A stretch of 52,129 bases of DNA from JAQVEB01 sp028698105 (GCA_964293155.1 CAXYYA010000027.1:1-52129); one strand, 5' to 3'. Shown: positions 35,392 to 42,931, counted from the first letter of the stretch. Numbers and translations are program-made. Notes: generated from the sequence alone by a model not told the origin.

Positions 35392-36042
35392 TCAATTTAA
35401 AATATTTCTAAAATCTATTTTTACTTGACTTTCGCCAATAAGTCGCAAATTATCAAAAATTTTCAAATGACATTTATCATATCTCTTTCCATTACCACAA
35501 AAGCACTTGTCATATTTGTCTAACATAGGTAAAGCCTTTTTCCCAAATGCATAATTGTAGTTCTCGTACCATTTATTAACATCGGGAGTTCCCATTAGAT
35601 CCTCATAAAATTCTTTGAACCCCTCTTTTCCATGGCTGTATTCATCTTTGTATTTTCCAAATAATAATTTGTGACTTTGGTTTGCAAAATATGGAATTAC
35701 ATGATCATTTATAAATTTTAATAACGTTATTCCTTGGCTGCATTCTATTATTTCTCTTGGCGGTATAGTTAGACAACAACTACCATCACCATATTTATGC
35801 CAATCATTTGAAATAGGAATTTCACCACCTGTTTCTTTAACAATAGGAAAAAGAAAAGGGTATCCTTCCCGATGATAGATTTCAATTGAAAAACTTCTTA
35901 CATAAATCTTTCCTGCGTCGTAAATATCCAAAATCCCTTTCAAGTACTTCGACCCATTCTTTTCTTTTATTTTCAAATTAGAATAAAAAGATATTACATT
36001 ATTAAGTTCCGATTGAAAAATATCATAACTTTTCATCATCAT
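35392..36042 (-). CDS. E2-like (UBC-fold) CBASS protein with C-terminal SEC-C zinc motif
   Basis: 216 residues. The UBC-like core (about 30-130) shows SFSIEIYHREGYPFLFPIV, then DWHKYGDGSCCLTIPP. The pattern DGSxCL is that of bacterial E2 proteins, so Cys90 is the likely catalytic residue, with Cys89 beside it. The tail carries CFCGNGKRYDKCH (Cys180, Cys182, Cys191, His192), a SEC-C zinc knuckle. There is no E1 or JAB domain, as in short type II CBASS, where an E2 alone modifies or primes the cyclase. Three ATGs in a row (36042, 36039, 36036) could be the start, and all overlap the end of the CD-NTase gene. Confidence 0.82.
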   Translation of the reverse strand: MMMKSYDIFQSELNNVISFYSNLKIKEKNGSKYLKGILDIYDAGKIYVRSFSIEIYHREGYPFLFPIVKETGGEIPISNDWHKYGDGSCCLTIPPREIIECSQGITLLKFINDHVIPYFANQSHKLLFGKYKDEYSHGKEGFKEFYEDLMGTPDVNKWYENYNYAFGKKALPMLDKYDKCFCGNGKRYDKCHLKIFDNLRLIGESQVKIDFRNILN

Positions 36043-36970
36043 AGTATGGCCTGGATGAACCGATTACAGCACCAAGAGAACCTAAACTCGGAGTACTTTG
36101 TTCCTTATTTTCTCCCTTAGGAAATCTATCTCCTAAATGTTTTCGCCAAAATAAACTTGCTTTCTCTTGATTTTTTTCTTCATCAATAGCTTTTTTAGCG
36201 TCATCTATGAATTCTTTTAAAAGATTCATAAACTTATTTTCATACTCGTATGCTTCGAAAAGATCATCATTTGGAACTGCCGGAACTATACAACTAAAAT
36301 TATTCTTTAAATCATTCTCAATTTCTATCAAAGTATATTTAAGGGAGATATCATCTCTATCATTCTTTTGATAGTTATTCATTGCAAGTACTGTCATAGC
36401 AAGGCCACAAGGCATAAAAGACCCTTTATTATCTCCCCAAGCTTTTAGATACCTAATCATTCTGACTAATTGGTCATTTCCATTTTTCTCTTTATTAAAT
36501 GCAGTCATCATTTCCTTCGGATCATCCATTCTCCAATCCTTATTCTTCACAGCCAAAAGAGGATGAATGTCTTTTTCTTCGTTAAAAAGGTACACAGGTA
36601 AATCTATATTATAGTCATTTGCATAATTAACTGTAATACATTTATTTCTATGACGCACGTCATTTGTTATGTTTTTAACTGCATCGAATACCCATGACTG
36701 AATTGTTGTACAAGATTCATTGTCAGGATTATCTTTAAAATATACCCCGTCGTCTATGTCACATGTATCGTCACTAATTCTTATTACAGTCCTCATTTTG
36801 TAAGAACCTTGCATAAAGAAGCGTGGTTGATAATTAGGATGATTAATTTTGAAAAACTTTCTTATGGTTTCTCTAATGTTGTCTCTGGACTTCTTTAAAT
36901 TGGTTTCTTTTGTTGAAGTTAATTTAAGAGCCTCATTAAAATCATTAAAAAGTGAATTACAATTTGCCAT
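36023..36970 (-). CDS. CD-NTase, DncV-like cyclic dinucleotide synthase
   Basis: 315 residues. The nucleotidyltransferase signature is MQGSYKMRT (Gly55-Ser56), then CDIDDGVYF with metal-binding Asp71 and Asp73, and NIDLPVY with Asp123. The DIDDGVY form is that of Vibrio DncV and its relatives, so a cGAMP-type product is more likely than the c-di-GMP made by the CdnE enzymes usual in STING operons. That inference needs a tree or assay. The protein ends SSRPYYDDEKL, without the terminal Gly or Ala common in E2-modified cyclases. It starts 27 bases after the protease gene and overlaps the E2-like gene. Confidence 0.88.
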   Translation of the reverse strand: MANCNSLFNDFNEALKLTSTKETNLKKSRDNIRETIRKFFKINHPNYQPRFFMQGSYKMRTVIRISDDTCDIDDGVYFKDNPDNESCTTIQSWVFDAVKNITNDVRHRNKCITVNYANDYNIDLPVYLFNEEKDIHPLLAVKNKDWRMDDPKEMMTAFNKEKNGNDQLVRMIRYLKAWGDNKGSFMPCGLAMTVLAMNNYQKNDRDDISLKYTLIEIENDLKNNFSCIVPAVPNDDLFEAYEYENKFMNLLKEFIDDAKKAIDEEKNQEKASLFWRKHLGDRFPKGENKEQSTPSLGSLGAVIGSSRPYYDDEKL

Positions 36971-36997
36971 AATTAAAAATGTTTTGGTTTAGTAGCA

Positions 36998-37777
36998 TTA
37001 AGCCTGCCAAACTATGCTTAACACTGTATTATATTTTTTTGTTACAATCGCATATTCAAAGAATGATTCATTGTCATCGTATCCTCTTGTTTCGAACCAC
37101 GTAGACTTTGGAATTGGCTGTGCTGATTCATTTTTATCATAAATAGTTCCATCATTAAAATACTCCATCGCTACTGAATCAAGTGGTGGTGCTAATTTTG
37201 TTATATCTTTCACCTTTAAATAATAATCATTGGTGTTTTTCCAATAGATAACCTTTTTGTCTTTAGAATAAAAAATATATATAGGATGTTGCCCTATTTC
37301 TAAATATCTATATGCAACAGAAGTTATACTCGTATTAAAATATTTTGCAATTTCGCGTAAAAGATTAGGTGAAAATTCTCTACCTAATGTATACGATTGA
37401 AACAGTTTACTAGGCATTAAAATTTCTGAGGCAAATTGATTTGCTTCATATTCCTGGTTTCCTTTCTTGAAATAATCTAATGTTAGAGCGTTATCATCCA
37501 AATGACTATTTATATTATGGTGTAATTCAAAATGACCTAATTCGTGAGCTAAAGTAAAACGTCTCCTTCCTTCATATTCAATTAATGAGTTTATAGAAAT
37601 TATTGCCTTCTTTTCTCCAAATACTATACGTCCATCGCAATTAATCATTTCTTTTTCTTCAAGGAGTATATCTCTAGCGTGAATTAAGTCCTCAATCTTA
37701 AAATCATGAGGATCTTCAAGCCCAAATTCATCTAAGATTTTCTTTGCAGCTGTTGCTCCATTATTTATAATTCTCAT
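36998..37777 (-). CDS. ImmA/IrrE-family metallopeptidase
   Basis: 259 residues, COG2856/DUF955 type. The zinc motif is AHELGH (His78, Glu79, His82), and the third ligand is likely Glu111 in EYEANQFASEILMP. An antitoxin-like N-terminal helical part precedes it. After about residue 155 there is a 100-residue domain I do not recognise. Members cut regulators: ImmA cleaves a phage repressor, IrrE/PprI cleaves DdrO, and CapP cleaves CapH in some CBASS loci. Here no HTH repressor is present; the partner is more likely the small protein or sigma-like factor just upstream. Its ATG overlaps the previous gene by 17 bases. Confidence 0.9.
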   Translation of the reverse strand: MRIINNGATAAKKILDEFGLEDPHDFKIEDLIHARDILLEEKEMINCDGRIVFGEKKAIISINSLIEYEGRRRFTLAHELGHFELHHNINSHLDDNALTLDYFKKGNQEYEANQFASEILMPSKLFQSYTLGREFSPNLLREIAKYFNTSITSVAYRYLEIGQHPIYIFYSKDKKVIYWKNTNDYYLKVKDITKLAPPLDSVAMEYFNDGTIYDKNESAQPIPKSTWFETRGYDDNESFFEYAIVTKKYNTVLSIVWQA

Positions 37778-38156
37778 TATTATCTAAGTCTTCAATTATT
37801 TTTATTAAATCAATATCACTTAATAAATCTTTGAGATCATATTCATTCAAGTTTTCAATGTTTCTAAATTGGAATTGTGGAGATCTCATCCGAAAGAATT
37901 GCTGTAAACTTAGTTTTTGTGAATTATTATCAGAATTGAACACATCTTGAATTTTCTTCAAAGCAATTTTATACAAAGTATTGTTTTTGTTCTTGTTGAT
38001 TTCAGACAATGCCTTTAATTTTAGTTTCTTGATTAGTTTTAATCTAGTTTCAAGTTGTAAATTATCATTTTCATTTTCAAAAGACTCAATATCAGCTTCA
38101 AATGCCTCTTGAGATAATTCAAAGAACTTGTTAATATTATTTATTATTGTTTCCAT
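37761..38156 (-). CDS. Small acidic helical protein, possible anti-sigma factor or protease substrate
   Basis: 131 residues from the ATG at 38156. A TTG at 38186 is less likely. I do not recognise a family. The protein is almost wholly helical and charged, with a Lys/Glu-rich middle (LKLIKKLKLKALSEINKN) and an acidic end (EYDLKDLLSDIDLIKIIEDL). It has no signal, membrane segment or HTH. It sits between the sigma-like gene (20-base overlap) and the protease gene (17-base overlap), so its product is probably made in step with both. By position it could bind the sigma factor and be cleaved by the protease. That is inference only. Confidence 0.6.
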   Translation of the reverse strand: METIINNINKFFELSQEAFEADIESFENENDNLQLETRLKLIKKLKLKALSEINKNKNNTLYKIALKKIQDVFNSDNNSQKLSLQQFFRMRSPQFQFRNIENLNEYDLKDLLSDIDLIKIIEDLDNNENYK

Positions 38157-38742
38157 TTTTCGTTGTTTTTTGCAAATAAGACTCAATACGTCTAGTCAAT
38201 TTTTTTTGTAATGAATATATTTTTTTCTTTTCGAATCCTGTGATATTTTCTATTTCATCAAATGATTTGCAATCACTTAAAGCCATTACATACAATTGCA
38301 AATCCTCATCATCTTCAGAGCATTTGTCTAAAGCTTCTCTGAAAATAGAATAATCTTCTTCACTATATTCTTCATCTTCAATACCACAACTTGCTTCAAT
38401 TTGTTGTTGGTCTATTAATAAAGGAATTTCATTTCTATCTTTTTTCACCCTATACTTTCTTACACTTTCAGATATCATACTGTTCGCAACTCTTTTTAAT
38501 TCCTCATCCAAAGTATACTTGTCAAATTTCCATTTCCAATCAAGACTGAATAATTTTTCTATTGCTCCATCTACGTAATAGTTAATAGGCTCAAAATACA
38601 AATTTTGTTCCGAATGAGCTCCAAAAAGAATCTTCCCTTTTAGCCTATATCTAACATGATTAGCTAACTTCTTTATAATGATTTGCCATTCATTATCTTG
38701 AATAGCTAACAATTTTTTTAAAATTTCATCTTTCTCTTCCAT
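38137..38742 (-). CDS. Sigma-70-like transcription factor heading the CBASS operon
   Basis: 201 residues. The N-terminal half (about 20-100) resembles sigma region 2 of divergent ECF-like factors: KKLANHVRYRLKGK, then INYYVDGAIEKLFS and LDEELKRVANSMISESVRKYRVK. The C-terminal part (about 130-190) resembles region 4, with a helix-turn-helix in DEIENITGFEKKKIYSLQKKL. An acidic linker joins them. It is the first gene of the six-gene operon, so it may activate its own promoter. No TAnnTTTG box is found upstream, which fits use of another sigma factor. It overlaps the next gene by 20 bases. Family assignment is from pattern, not search. Confidence 0.7.
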   Translation of the reverse strand: MEEKDEILKKLLAIQDNEWQIIIKKLANHVRYRLKGKILFGAHSEQNLYFEPINYYVDGAIEKLFSLDWKWKFDKYTLDEELKRVANSMISESVRKYRVKKDRNEIPLLIDQQQIEASCGIEDEEYSEEDYSIFREALDKCSEDDEDLQLYVMALSDCKSFDEIENITGFEKKKIYSLQKKLTRRIESYLQKTTKNGNNNK

Positions 38743-38763
38743 TATTTAATTGTTTTCATATTA

Positions 38764-38822
38764 TAATTAACTGAAAAAAAAAATATTCGTCACTGACGAA
38801 AATAAAAATTCGCAGTTAATTA
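38764..38822. promoter_or_regulatory. Two concentric inverted repeats in the sigma/43-aa-ORF divergent region
   Basis: Inner palindrome TTCGTCA-C-TGACGAA spans 38786-38800. Outer arms TAATTAACTG (38764-38773) and CAGTTAATTA (38813-38822) are perfect 10-base inverted repeats. Both pairs centre on base 38793. The bases between the arms do not pair. The site lies 22 bases before the sigma-like ATG and 37 bases before the divergent small ORF, so it could be an operator for both. Confidence 0.65.
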
Positions 38823-38859
38823 ATTATTGAAGAATATTTCATTTATAAATTTACACATT

Positions 38860-38991
38860 ATGAGTAAGACATCAACAAGAACAAGAGACGCAAGAACTGG
38901 AAAATTTGTTCCAAACAAAGAGGCTGAAAGAAGACCTTCTACTACGGTGAGAGAAACAGTTAAAGTAGGACCAACCAAGAAGCGCTCTTGA
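38860..38991 (+). CDS. Small basic 43-residue protein, divergent from the CBASS operon
   Basis: The ATG at 38860 opens a 43-codon frame ending TGA at 38989-38991. The product starts MSKTSTRTRDARTGKFVP and continues through NKEAERRPSTTVRETV to KKRS. It is strongly basic and probably unstructured. I recall similar short ORFs with the T-R-x-A-x-T-G-K/R-F-V and E-R-x-P-x-T-T-V pattern scattered through bacterial accessory regions, but I know no function. It faces away from the sigma-like gene and shares its promoter region with the concentric inverted repeats. A strong hairpin follows 50 bases later. Confidence 0.7.
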   Translation: MSKTSTRTRDARTGKFVPNKEAERRPSTTVRETVKVGPTKKRS

Positions 38992-39041
38992 AGCATCCAA
39001 ATCCTTGAATATATATTCATGGAATTGTAAAATCTAAATAA

Positions 39042-39065
39042 AAAAAGCGGCGATCGCCGCTTTTT
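39042..39065. terminator. Bidirectional terminator between the small ORF and ilvE
   Basis: AAAAAGCGGCGA is followed by its exact reverse complement TCGCCGCTTTTT, a perfect 24-base palindrome with A and T tracts on the two sides. It would end both the plus-strand 43-residue ORF and the minus-strand ilvE. It also marks the right edge of the A+T-rich island. Confidence 0.88.
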
Positions 39066-39082
39066 ATGTTTTGATTACTCCA

Positions 39083-40105
39083 TTATTCCACTATCGTCAC
39101 CCAACCGTGCACATCCGGTTCATCGCCGTATTGAATGGCGCGGAGTTTTTTGTACAGTTTCTCGGAAATGGGGCCGGCTTTGCGGTCTTTCGAAAACTCG
39201 TAGGTTTTGTTTTCGCTGATATCGTCAATCCGCAAAATGGGGCTGATCACAGCGGCCGTTCCGCAGGCGCCCGCTTCTTCAAACGTAGCCAATTCGTCTT
39301 CGGGCACACGGCGGCGTTCCACTTTCATACCCATATCTTCTGCCAACTGCATCAGACTTTTGTTGGTGATGGACGGCAAAATGGATTCCGATTTCGGGGT
39401 AATGTATGTGTTGTCCTTGATTCCGAAAAAGTTGGCGGGGCCGCATTCATCCAAATATTTTTTCTCTTTGGCATCGAGGTAGAGCACAGCGGAATATCCC
39501 ATGGCGTGGGCTTTTTCGCCCGATTGCAGGCTGGCGGCGTAATTGCCTCCCACTTTATAGGTTCCGGTTCCGAGCGGCGCAGCACGGTCGTACTCGCGCA
39601 TGATAACCATGGGCGTAGGCTTAAAGCCTTCTTTGAAATACGGCCCCACGGGCGTCACAAAAATAAGGAACGTATATTCCTGCGAAGGTTTCACGCCTAC
39701 CTGCGCACTGGTACCGATAAGCAGCGGACGAATATAAAGCGCCGCACCGCTCTCGTAAGGCGGCACAAACCGGAGATTTTTTTTCACGGCCATCAGCACC
39801 ATTTCTTCAAACAATTCAACCGGCAGTTCGGTCATTAAAATCCCGCGGCACGATGCCTGCAGACGCAACGCATTTTCGCGCATGCGAAAGATACGCACTT
39901 TTCCGTCTTTTCCTTTGAAGGCTTTCAGCCCTTCAAACGCTTCCTGTCCGTAGTGCAGGCAGGTTGCGGCCATGTGCAGATTAAGCATTTCGGACGTTTC
40001 GAGTTGTGGTTCGCTCCATTGTCCGTTGCGGTAGTAGCTCCGCACGTTGTAATCGGTTTTCATGTAGCCGAATCCGAGATTCGACCAATTAATAGTATCA
40101 TCCAT
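39083..40105 (-). CDS. ilvE: Branched-chain amino acid aminotransferase
   Basis: 340 residues, class IV PLP fold. Recognisable segments are HYGQEAFEGLKAFKG, RMRENALRLQASC, LYIRPLLIGTSAQVGV, GTYKVGGNYAASL with the PLP-binding Lys, YLDECGPANFFGIKD and EAGACGTAAVISPI. It transfers the amino group between glutamate and the keto acids of leucine, isoleucine and valine, in the cytoplasm. G+C content is normal for the housekeeping part of the window. It is transcribed toward the defence island, from which the palindromic terminator separates it. Confidence 0.95.
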   Translation of the reverse strand: MDDTINWSNLGFGYMKTDYNVRSYYRNGQWSEPQLETSEMLNLHMAATCLHYGQEAFEGLKAFKGKDGKVRIFRMRENALRLQASCRGILMTELPVELFEEMVLMAVKKNLRFVPPYESGAALYIRPLLIGTSAQVGVKPSQEYTFLIFVTPVGPYFKEGFKPTPMVIMREYDRAAPLGTGTYKVGGNYAASLQSGEKAHAMGYSAVLYLDAKEKKYLDECGPANFFGIKDNTYITPKSESILPSITNKSLMQLAEDMGMKVERRRVPEDELATFEEAGACGTAAVISPILRIDDISENKTYEFSKDRKAGPISEKLYKKLRAIQYGDEPDVHGWVTIVE

Positions 40106-40163
40106 ATTGTTGCTTTTTAAGATATTGTTTGTAGTTTCTGTTTCCTTTGAAAAGTTTAAAAAC

Positions 40164-40478
40164 TTATTTATTCCTTTTGGGATTGTTTATTTTGATTGGA
40201 TTTTGTCGGGTGTCAAACACATCCGTTATCAAAATTTTATCATCGTCAACGCGATAGATAATTTTATAATTTTTTGTGACAACGTATCTGTATCCTGCAT
40301 TTAACGATAGTAAAAGTTCTTCAATTTGCCCCGATTCAGGATAGGTGGTAAGTTGTCTTGTAGCTTCATATATTTCGTTTCTTATTTTGCGTGCAATTTT
40401 TATTCCCGCCACATCTTTGTAATAGGAATAAATATCTTTCAGCGTTTCTTTTGCAAAATCGGACCAAAATATTTTCAC
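40164..40478 (-). CDS. ParE/RelE-superfamily toxin
   Basis: 104 residues starting with GTG at 40478. The fold pattern is typical: an opening strand KIFWSDFAKETLKDIYSYY, IARKIRNEIYEATRQLTTYPESG, then RYVVTKNYKIIYRVDDDKILITDVFDTRQNP. The Tyr/Arg/Phe-Asp-Arg ending fits ParE-like toxins more than mRNA-cutting RelE, but this cannot be settled from the sequence. It follows the antitoxin gene by 12 bases in the same direction. The pair sits between ilvE and dnaG. Confidence 0.88.
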   Translation of the reverse strand: MKIFWSDFAKETLKDIYSYYKDVAGIKIARKIRNEIYEATRQLTTYPESGQIEELLLSLNAGYRYVVTKNYKIIYRVDDDKILITDVFDTRQNPIKINNPKRNK

Positions 40479-40490
40479 TGTTTTCTATTT

Positions 40491-40724
40491 TCACCAATTT
40501 TCCGATTCAACTTCCAAGTCTTCTTGCGTAATTATTCTTCCGGCCTCATAATCTTCGTTTGAGCGGTTGGCTCTCGCAATTAAATCCTGGCGGGTAAACG
40601 GGCGAAATTTCTTTAACTGTTTTTTATTTTCAAAAATAGTTGCTTCGATTTTTGAAAATACTTCCTCGTCATCCAGTCCGATAAGATATTCAATAACATT
40701 GAGTTTGCGCGTGCGTAAATCCAT
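40491..40724 (-). CDS. Antitoxin partner of the ParE/RelE toxin
   Basis: 77 residues from the ATG at 40724 (MDLRTRKLNVIEYLI). A longer frame to 40757 is possible but would start in the promoter. The N-terminus is of the type that opens small antitoxins in Bacteroidota (RKLNVIEYLIGLDDEEVFSKIE), and the C-terminus (RPFTRQDLIARANRSNEDYEAG) should wrap the toxin. It probably represses its own operon. It lies first in the pair, as is usual for this class. Confidence 0.82.
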   Translation of the reverse strand: MDLRTRKLNVIEYLIGLDDEEVFSKIEATIFENKKQLKKFRPFTRQDLIARANRSNEDYEAGRIITQEDLEVESENW

Positions 40725-40746
40725 AACCGTATACTTGATATTTATA

Positions 40747-40754
40747 CAAAAATA
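40747..40754 (-). promoter_or_regulatory. Candidate -7 promoter box for the toxin-antitoxin pair
   Basis: The minus strand reads TATTTTTG, an exact TAnnTTTG match, 22 bases before the antitoxin ATG at 40724. No exact -33 TTTG is seen. Its position supports the shorter antitoxin start. Confidence 0.42.
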
Positions 40755-40815
40755 CAATTTAATTTTCTAAACCATGTCATTTTCCCAACTTAAATCACTA
40801 TTTTCGTGCTTCAAA

Positions 40816-42840
40816 ATGATTGATCACATAACCATAGGACGTATTCAGGATGCCGCGCAAATTGTAGATGTGGTGTCCGATTTCGTTACACTGCGCAAGC
40901 GCGGCGTGAATTACGTCGGGTTGTGTCCGTTTCACGACGACCGCACCCCCTCGTTCTACGTTTCGCCGGCCAAAAACATCTGCAAATGTTTCGCCTGCGG
41001 CGAGGGCGGAACGCCCATTCACTTCGTTATGAAGCACGAGCAGCTTTCGTACTACGAAGCCCTGAAATTTCTGGCGAAAAAATACAACATCGAGGTGGTT
41101 GAAAAAGAGCTTACCGATGAGGAAAAGCAGGCGCAGAACGATCGCGACAGCATGTTCATCCTCAACGAGTACGCGCGCGATTACTTCGTAAAAATTCTGC
41201 ACGAACACCCCGAAGGGAAAGCCGTAGGCTTAAGCTATTTTCGTGAACGGGGATTCCGTGACGATATCGTAAATAAATTCCAACTCGGTTACAGCCTTGA
41301 GCAGCGCGACGCGTTTTCGCAGGAAGCGCAAAAAGCCGGCTACCGGCGCGATTACCTGCTTAAAACGGGCTTATCGGCCGGCGGTGAAAACAATTCTCCC
41401 CTAATTGACCGCTTCCGCGGCCGCGTGATCTTTCCCGTGCACACGCTTTCGGGAAAAGTGGTGGCTTTCGGCGGCCGAATCCTGAAAAAGGTGGAGAATA
41501 CGGGTAAGTATGTGAACTCGCCCGAAAGTGAGATTTACTCAAAGAGCAACGAGCTCTACGGAATTTATTTTGCCAAAAACGCCATCATGAAACAAGACCG
41601 GTGCTTTTTGGTGGAGGGCTACACCGATGTGATCTCCATGCACCAGGCCGGAATCGAAAATGTGGTGGCCTCATCGGGTACGGCGCTCACACACGGCCAA
41701 ATTCGCATGATCCACCGGTTTTCGGAAAACATCACGGTGTTGTACGATGGCGATGCCGCAGGCATAAAAGCCGCCTTGCGCGGTATTGATTTGCTGCTGG
41801 AGGACGGCATGAACGTGAAAGTGGTGTTGCTGCCCGAAGGCGAAGACCCCGATTCGTTTGCACGCAAGCAAAACGCGGAAGATTTCCACGCTTATATCGC
41901 CTCACACGAAACGGATTTCATTCGTTTCAAAACGCAACTCCTCCTCGATGAAACCGGCGACGACCCGATTAAACGCGCGGGACTCATCGCCAACATCGTG
42001 CAGAGCATCTCGGTGATTCCCAATAACATTACACGTTCCGTGTATGTGCAGGATTGCGCTAAAGTGTTGAACGTAAACGAAAAAGTACTTATCGCGGAGA
42101 TCAATAAAATTCGCCTGAAAAATTACGAGAAGCGTAAACAAGAGCAACAGAAAGAGCAAACGGCGGAAACTGCGGCGGACATCTCCATCGAAATAGACGA
42201 AAAAAGTTTTCGGAATGTCTCGCCAAAAAACCCGTATGACAAGTACGAACGCGAAATTATCCGCTACGTCATTCGCTACGGAACAATGCCTATTTATCAG
42301 CGTTTCCAGAAACAGAAAAGAAAAGAGGGCAAGGAGGTCATTGAAGAGAATGTGCTTGTGGACGTAGGGCCATCGGTGCTCAAATTCGTGAAATACGATT
42401 TGGAACGCGATAATATCGTGTTTTCCAATCGCTTGTATGGAAGAATCTTCGATGAAGCCTTCGAACGCATGGAAGACGAGCACTTTGATTGCGGGCGTTA
42501 TTTTCTTTCGCATCCCGATGCAAAGATCAGCAAACTCGCATCCGATCTGATGAGCGATAAATATCAGTTGAGTAAATATCACGCCAAATCCATCGGCGAA
42601 GAGATTGACAGCAAAGATTCCCGCCTTTCGGAACAAAACCTGTTGGAAGCACTCCTCCCCCGTGCAACCACCGAATTGAAAAATGCCTATGTGCTGGAGA
42701 AGATAAAAAGCGTAAAAAAAGAAATGGAATCGGCCGAGTCCGAAGAAATGCTTGCGTTGGTTCGCGAACTGCAACAGCTTCAAATCGTCAAGAAAGAACT
42801 CTCGAAATTTCTTGGGGAACGCATTGTTTTGAAATACTAG
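40816..42840 (+). CDS. dnaG: DNA primase
   Basis: 674 residues from the ATG at 40816 (MIDHITIGRIQDAAQIVDVV), which matches the usual DnaG start better than the in-frame ATG at 40774. The zinc-binding domain is CPFHDDRTPSFYVSP to CKCFACGEGG. The TOPRIM core is seen in FLVEGYTDVISMHQAG with VVASSGTALT, and LYDGDAAGIKAALRG gives the metal-binding Asp pair. The C-terminal third should bind the replicative helicase. It makes RNA primers for DNA replication. Confidence 0.96.
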   Translation: MIDHITIGRIQDAAQIVDVVSDFVTLRKRGVNYVGLCPFHDDRTPSFYVSPAKNICKCFACGEGGTPIHFVMKHEQLSYYEALKFLAKKYNIEVVEKELTDEEKQAQNDRDSMFILNEYARDYFVKILHEHPEGKAVGLSYFRERGFRDDIVNKFQLGYSLEQRDAFSQEAQKAGYRRDYLLKTGLSAGGENNSPLIDRFRGRVIFPVHTLSGKVVAFGGRILKKVENTGKYVNSPESEIYSKSNELYGIYFAKNAIMKQDRCFLVEGYTDVISMHQAGIENVVASSGTALTHGQIRMIHRFSENITVLYDGDAAGIKAALRGIDLLLEDGMNVKVVLLPEGEDPDSFARKQNAEDFHAYIASHETDFIRFKTQLLLDETGDDPIKRAGLIANIVQSISVIPNNITRSVYVQDCAKVLNVNEKVLIAEINKIRLKNYEKRKQEQQKEQTAETAADISIEIDEKSFRNVSPKNPYDKYEREIIRYVIRYGTMPIYQRFQKQKRKEGKEVIEENVLVDVGPSVLKFVKYDLERDNIVFSNRLYGRIFDEAFERMEDEHFDCGRYFLSHPDAKISKLASDLMSDKYQLSKYHAKSIGEEIDSKDSRLSEQNLLEALLPRATTELKNAYVLEKIKSVKKEMESAESEEMLALVRELQQLQIVKKELSKFLGERIVLKY

Positions 42841-42850
42841 TTATTCAGTT

Positions 42851-42931
42851 GTTATTCGCTGCGCGTTATTCAATAGTTATTCTTTGTATCGCGGAAATAT
42901 TGAACCAGATTATTAAAGACAAAACGTATTG
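42851..42931. repeat. Intergenic repeat family, copy 1 (downstream of dnaG)
   Basis: This copy starts GTTATTCGCTGCGCGTTATT and ends near AAAACGTATTG. It aligns almost end to end with 43000-43079, at roughly 80 percent identity by eye. A shorter relative begins at 44462. It includes TTATTCAATAGTTATTC, whose inverted form occurs in the other copies. Confidence 0.75.

Noticed and set aside
38743..38859. Housekeeping promoter for the CBASS operon
   Set aside because: No TAnnTTTG match is present on the minus strand; only a one-mismatch box on the plus strand too close to the small ORF.
39071..39838. Long plus-strand open frame (255 codons) at ilvE
   Set aside because: It lies fully antisense to ilvE, has no family motif, and arises from codon bias of the real gene.
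41902..42783. Minus-strand open frame of 293 codons inside dnaG
   Set aside because: It is antisense to conserved DnaG sequence; its Phe/His-rich product is typical of reverse-frame artefacts.
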